DNA of 36,805 nucleotides, taken from assembly GCA_947564305.1 (NCBI GenBank), contig CANOBT010000043.1, positions 1 through 36,805 on the forward strand. Direction: 5' to 3'. The notes under the pieces are model-generated. The model had not been told where the DNA came from, searched no databases, and was given only the letters and a program-made list of their open reading frames with translations. This DNA is from an uncultured Lachnospiraceae bacterium (lineage in GTDB: Bacteria; Bacillota_A; Clostridia; Lachnospirales; Lachnospiraceae). This document shows positions 34,461-36,805 of the stretch, one piece after another (positions within the stretch are counted from its first letter, which is position 1; every line of letters starts with the position of its first letter). Made by a program: the position numbers and the translations under genes.

Positions 34461-35261
34461 ATGGACGAAAAAGAGCTGATGAAAGATGGGCATATCGATA
34501 CAGAAAGTAATTCGGAGACCCAAAAAAAAGAAGTGGAAAGAGAGCAGAAGGAATGGGAAAAACTGCATGTCACACTGCGAAATATGGTAGAGGAAAGCTA
34601 CAAAGTATATAAGATCTGCGATGAATACCTGATCAAACATTATCAGGATCGGAAGCTTGAGCTTCCGATCGATATTGCCATGGTGGCAGAAGCGATGGGC
34701 ATTAGTATAAAATACGGCAATCTGAATTTGGGAAAGGAGAATTCTATAGATAATAATATCGCTCAACTACGTTATGAGCCGGAAGGAAAGGAGATTGTAA
34801 GAAGAATTATCGTGGATAACAGTAAAACAAAAAAAGAATCAGAGGAACTGAGTAATCTGGAAAAATATGCAGTTGCCTATGAACTGGGAAAAGCAATCAT
34901 AAGAAAAGAAACAGAGGGGGAAGAAAAAAATACCAGAAGACTGAATTTGAATTCACGCCCGTATGCGCTCCCGAGGCTTCCAGGAAGGCTGGAGAATTTT
35001 GAGTATGAAATGTGCGCTATTTTTCTGTTGCTTCCTCTGGAACTGTTTTTTGAAGAATTCAGGAAATATTTAAATAAGATCATAAAACATCCGGTATTGA
35101 TCGAAGACTGGATTGAACATCTGAGCAGAAAAGCGGGAATCCCCCGTTATCAGTTGATCAACGGTTACGAATATATTAAATTCGCTGCATATCAATATTA
35201 TCAGGAAAATCTGTCCAAAGAGATTAAGGACATTGACTACAGAGGACTTTTTAACTTATAG
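34461..35261 (+). CDS. ImmA/IrrE-like protein with degenerate zinc motif
   Basis: About 266 residues. After a charged N-terminal helix of about 50 residues, LPIDIAMVAEAMGISIKY matches the opening of ImmA/IrrE domains. RRIIVDNS, KYAVAYELGKAII and FEYEMCAIFLLLPLELFFEEF follow in the family's order (standard: xFTLAHELGHxx, then ExxANxFAxxLLMP). At the catalytic site HExxH has become YELGK (Tyr140, Glu141, Lys144), so both zinc-binding histidines are lost and protease activity is not expected. It may act as a binding or sensing module. ATG at 34446 is possible, but GAGGA lies 8 nt before the ATG at 34461. It sits between the HD-GHKL ATPase and the candidate ADP-ribosyltransferase, so an adaptor or antitoxin-like role is a reasonable inference. 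Confidence 0.7.
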   Translation: MDEKELMKDGHIDTESNSETQKKEVEREQKEWEKLHVTLRNMVEESYKVYKICDEYLIKHYQDRKLELPIDIAMVAEAMGISIKYGNLNLGKENSIDNNIAQLRYEPEGKEIVRRIIVDNSKTKKESEELSNLEKYAVAYELGKAIIRKETEGEEKNTRRLNLNSRPYALPRLPGRLENFEYEMCAIFLLLPLELFFEEFRKYLNKIIKHPVLIEDWIEHLSRKAGIPRYQLINGYEYIKFAAYQYYQENLSKEIKDIDYRGLFNL

Positions 35262-35290
35262 AAAACAGAAAAGGAGGAGACGAAAGAAAT

Positions 35291-36163
35291 ATGTTATTGA
35301 CACGGTCAGAGAGAAACAGTATCCTGTTTTATCAGGGGGGTACAGGCAATATAGAACTGTCAGATTCAGAACGACATCTTAGAAGCTTTTATAAAGTGAA
35401 AAATGCATATGAAGCAATAAACGTGCTTTTGTTTCCGGGTTTTGACAATGAAACTGCAAGACTGATTCAGGAAAATCGGGAAATTGACCAGGTATTGCTG
35501 GATTTTATGCCGGAGCTTTTGAATGTCTATGAAAATCTATATCGTGTCATGTGCAGATATGCGGTTTGCCTTGAGAAGAGAGATAAAATATATGTATACC
35601 GAAATGACCGGATGCAGACTCTTGCCCAACTGAAGGCGGGACAGCTTCCCTGTTTTTTTTCGACCTCATTGTCTCAGAAATCGAATCCATATTTTCGTGA
35701 AAAGAAGGGGCTCCTGTTATTGGAACTGGAGGCGTCCGGAAAAATTCCGCATCTGGATGTAAATGCGGTGCTTGGAACTAAAAGTGCATTTAAAACGGAA
35801 AGTGAAATATTGTTTCCTCCGTTTTTGGGCCTTGAACTGGAGCCGATGGAACTGAATGAAAGAGAAAAATCATACAGGGATATGGATGGAGATCCGCCAG
35901 AAGCAAAATATAAAATATATTTAAAGGAAGATATGGAAGAGCCAAAAGCAGATCAGGCAGAAAAAACTGAGTCAGAAGAAATGCTTCTGACTCAGATTCT
36001 GAACACGGAAAACCTGCAAAATGCAAAAGAAATATGGAAGAAATGTAGTTTTGGATTTCCTCCGGACGAAACTGCTAAAGACAGCTATACGAATTGGAAG
36101 AAAGCTCTTCAACAGTATCTGAAAATGAAATATGCAGGGATACAAAGTTGTTATCTGACCTGA
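35291..36163 (+). CDS. Candidate ADP-ribosyltransferase, R-S-E class
   Basis: A 290-residue protein. A helical region of about 100 residues precedes IYVYRNDR with Arg104. A strand-loop follows, with CFFSTSLS carrying Ser124-Thr125-Ser126. Then comes LLLLELEASG and finally KTESEILFPPFLGLEL with Glu170 and Glu172. Arg / S-T-S / E-x-E, together with the E-(I/V)-L-F-P-P ending, is the fingerprint of R-S-E ADP-ribosyltransferases of the ADPrib_exo_Tox type, and the spacings fit. These enzymes move ADP-ribose from NAD+ to a target; E-x-E usually favours arginine or similar acceptors. The C-terminal 90 residues are acidic and unassigned. There is no signal peptide, so it would act inside the cell. 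AGGAGGAG precedes the ATG. No obvious separate antitoxin is next to it apart from the ImmA/IrrE-like protein. Confidence 0.65.
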   Translation: MLLTRSERNSILFYQGGTGNIELSDSERHLRSFYKVKNAYEAINVLLFPGFDNETARLIQENREIDQVLLDFMPELLNVYENLYRVMCRYAVCLEKRDKIYVYRNDRMQTLAQLKAGQLPCFFSTSLSQKSNPYFREKKGLLLLELEASGKIPHLDVNAVLGTKSAFKTESEILFPPFLGLELEPMELNEREKSYRDMDGDPPEAKYKIYLKEDMEEPKADQAEKTESEEMLLTQILNTENLQNAKEIWKKCSFGFPPDETAKDSYTNWKKALQQYLKMKYAGIQSCYLT

Positions 36164-36741
36164 AATACAACCGAATTATTGCCCCCGGAAAAACTGACCA
36201 GAAGTTCATCTGTTGCCTCGGCGACGCTTTGAGGAATCTCAAATGCAATTTCTCCATCTGCTGATGTCAATGGATTTATGGTTGAATCATGCATATCCTT
36301 GCTGTATCCAAGCAGGTTTACAGCACTGAATTCATATCCGTCTCCATACAACATTTTTACATATACATCATCACCATAGCCGAACGATGGTAAAAACCTG
36401 TCAGTTTCTTTTCCGTTATTTGTGACGGTCAAAAATACATGTACGTATTTACTTCCATCGGTGTCGGGAGAAAATGAACCATAATCTCCTGCAATGGATT
36501 CGACGATTTGCGCGTCTGTAACGTTTATATTCCAGTCACCTAACTCGGCATTATCGCCGACAGCATAGACAGTACCATTGTCTTCGACGCTTTCTTCCTG
36601 CTCTTCTTCTGCCTCTTCCGGGGCTTCAGTTTCCTGCTCCTCTTCTGCGGCAGTGCTTTTTGGCTCTTCTGTTTCAGCAGTCTGATCCGTACTTCCTGAA
36701 CCGCAGGCTGTGAGAGATAAACATGCCAATAGCCCCAGCAA
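36151..36741 (-). CDS. Lipoprotein with DUF4352/DUF5067-like beta domain, 5' end damaged or TTG start
   Basis: A protein of about 196 residues. LLGLLACLSLTACGS is a lipobox with Cys at about residue 13. An acidic, Glu-rich linker (about 23-52) follows, then a beta-sandwich region (YAVGDNAELGDWNINVTDAQ, YVHVFLTVTNNGKETDRFLP) typical of extracytoplasmic DUF4352/telomeric-Fis-like lipoproteins of Firmicutes. The signal peptide lacks its usual Met-Lys-Lys start. In the same frame upstream, ATG-AAG-AAA at 36783-36775 is followed after five more codons by a TAA at 36759-36757. The visible frame therefore relies on a TTG at 36741. The gene faces the ADP-ribosyltransferase gene and their 3' ends overlap by 13 bp. 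Confidence 0.65.
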   Translation of the reverse strand: MLGLLACLSLTACGSGSTDQTAETEEPKSTAAEEEQETEAPEEAEEEQEESVEDNGTVYAVGDNAELGDWNINVTDAQIVESIAGDYGSFSPDTDGSKYVHVFLTVTNNGKETDRFLPSFGYGDDVYVKMLYGDGYEFSAVNLLGYSKDMHDSTINPLTSADGEIAFEIPQSVAEATDELLVSFSGGNNSVVFQVR

Positions 36742-36805
36742 ACATATTAGCCTGAATTATTCATGAGGATCTAATTTCTTCATGATAATCCGATATTTTG
36801 TTTGT

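Noticed and set aside
1..36805. CRISPR array, tRNA, rRNA or complete insertion sequence
   Set aside because: No regularly spaced repeats of 24-40 bp, no cloverleaf-like segments and no transposase with terminal inverted repeats were seen on reading both strands.

Overview
The window looks like a chromosomal accessory region of a low-to-moderate GC Firmicute, most likely a gut Clostridia/Lachnospiraceae relative. This is inferred from AGGAGG-type ribosome binding sites, TTGACA/TATAAT promoters, AT-rich spacers and the protein families present. No rRNA, tRNA, CRISPR array or complete insertion sequence is visible.

Region A (1-9.2 kb) is a cell-surface glycan locus. On the minus strand an operon reads leftward from about 5.49 kb: a coiled-coil methyltransferase, a fused GT2-GT4 glycosyltransferase, a GT-C-like membrane glycosyltransferase and an FAD oxidoreductase cut by the window edge. 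Divergent from it on the plus strand are a serine recombinase, a DUF6020-type membrane protein behind a consensus promoter, and a deletion scar. The scar fuses the 5' end of a GtrII-like glucosyltransferase to the 3' end of a radical SAM/SPASM gene.

Region B (9.2-9.8 kb) is a promoter-dense spacer. It holds symmetric divergent promoters around a perfect 9-bp inverted repeat, a short terminated transcript candidate, and a 21-bp-spaced direct repeat in front of an XRE-type regulator. That regulator is broken by one in-frame TAA.

Region C (10.9-23.4 kb) is a tight plus-strand operon with many overlapping ends. In order it encodes a PRTase-like protein, a small unknown protein, an HD plus GHKL (Hsp90-like) ATPase, an ATP-grasp/radical SAM fusion, a RaSEA-like radical SAM enzyme, a membrane pentapeptide-repeat protein and a nitroreductase. 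A strong intrinsic terminator closes it.

Region D (23.5-36.2 kb) is a second plus-strand operon. It is preceded by GCAAAA repeats with the same 21-bp spacing seen in region B. It encodes a B12-type radical SAM enzyme, a MoaA-like radical SAM enzyme, a thymidylate-kinase-like protein, a GreA-like factor, a P-loop kinase, a metallophosphoesterase with a cyclase-like repeat tail, and a second, larger HD-GHKL ATPase. It ends with an ImmA/IrrE-like protein whose zinc motif is lost and a candidate ADP-ribosyltransferase with an R / STS / ExE pattern. A convergent lipoprotein gene with a damaged 5' end closes the window.

The main candidate for an undescribed system is regions C and D together. Two homologous HD-GHKL ATPases accompany four different radical SAM enzymes plus PRTase-like, ATP-grasp, kinase and phosphatase functions, and the set ends with a probable ADP-ribosyltransferase. 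My inference is a regulated stress or anti-phage system that makes or responds to a modified nucleotide-like compound and has a toxic effector. No known system name is assigned.
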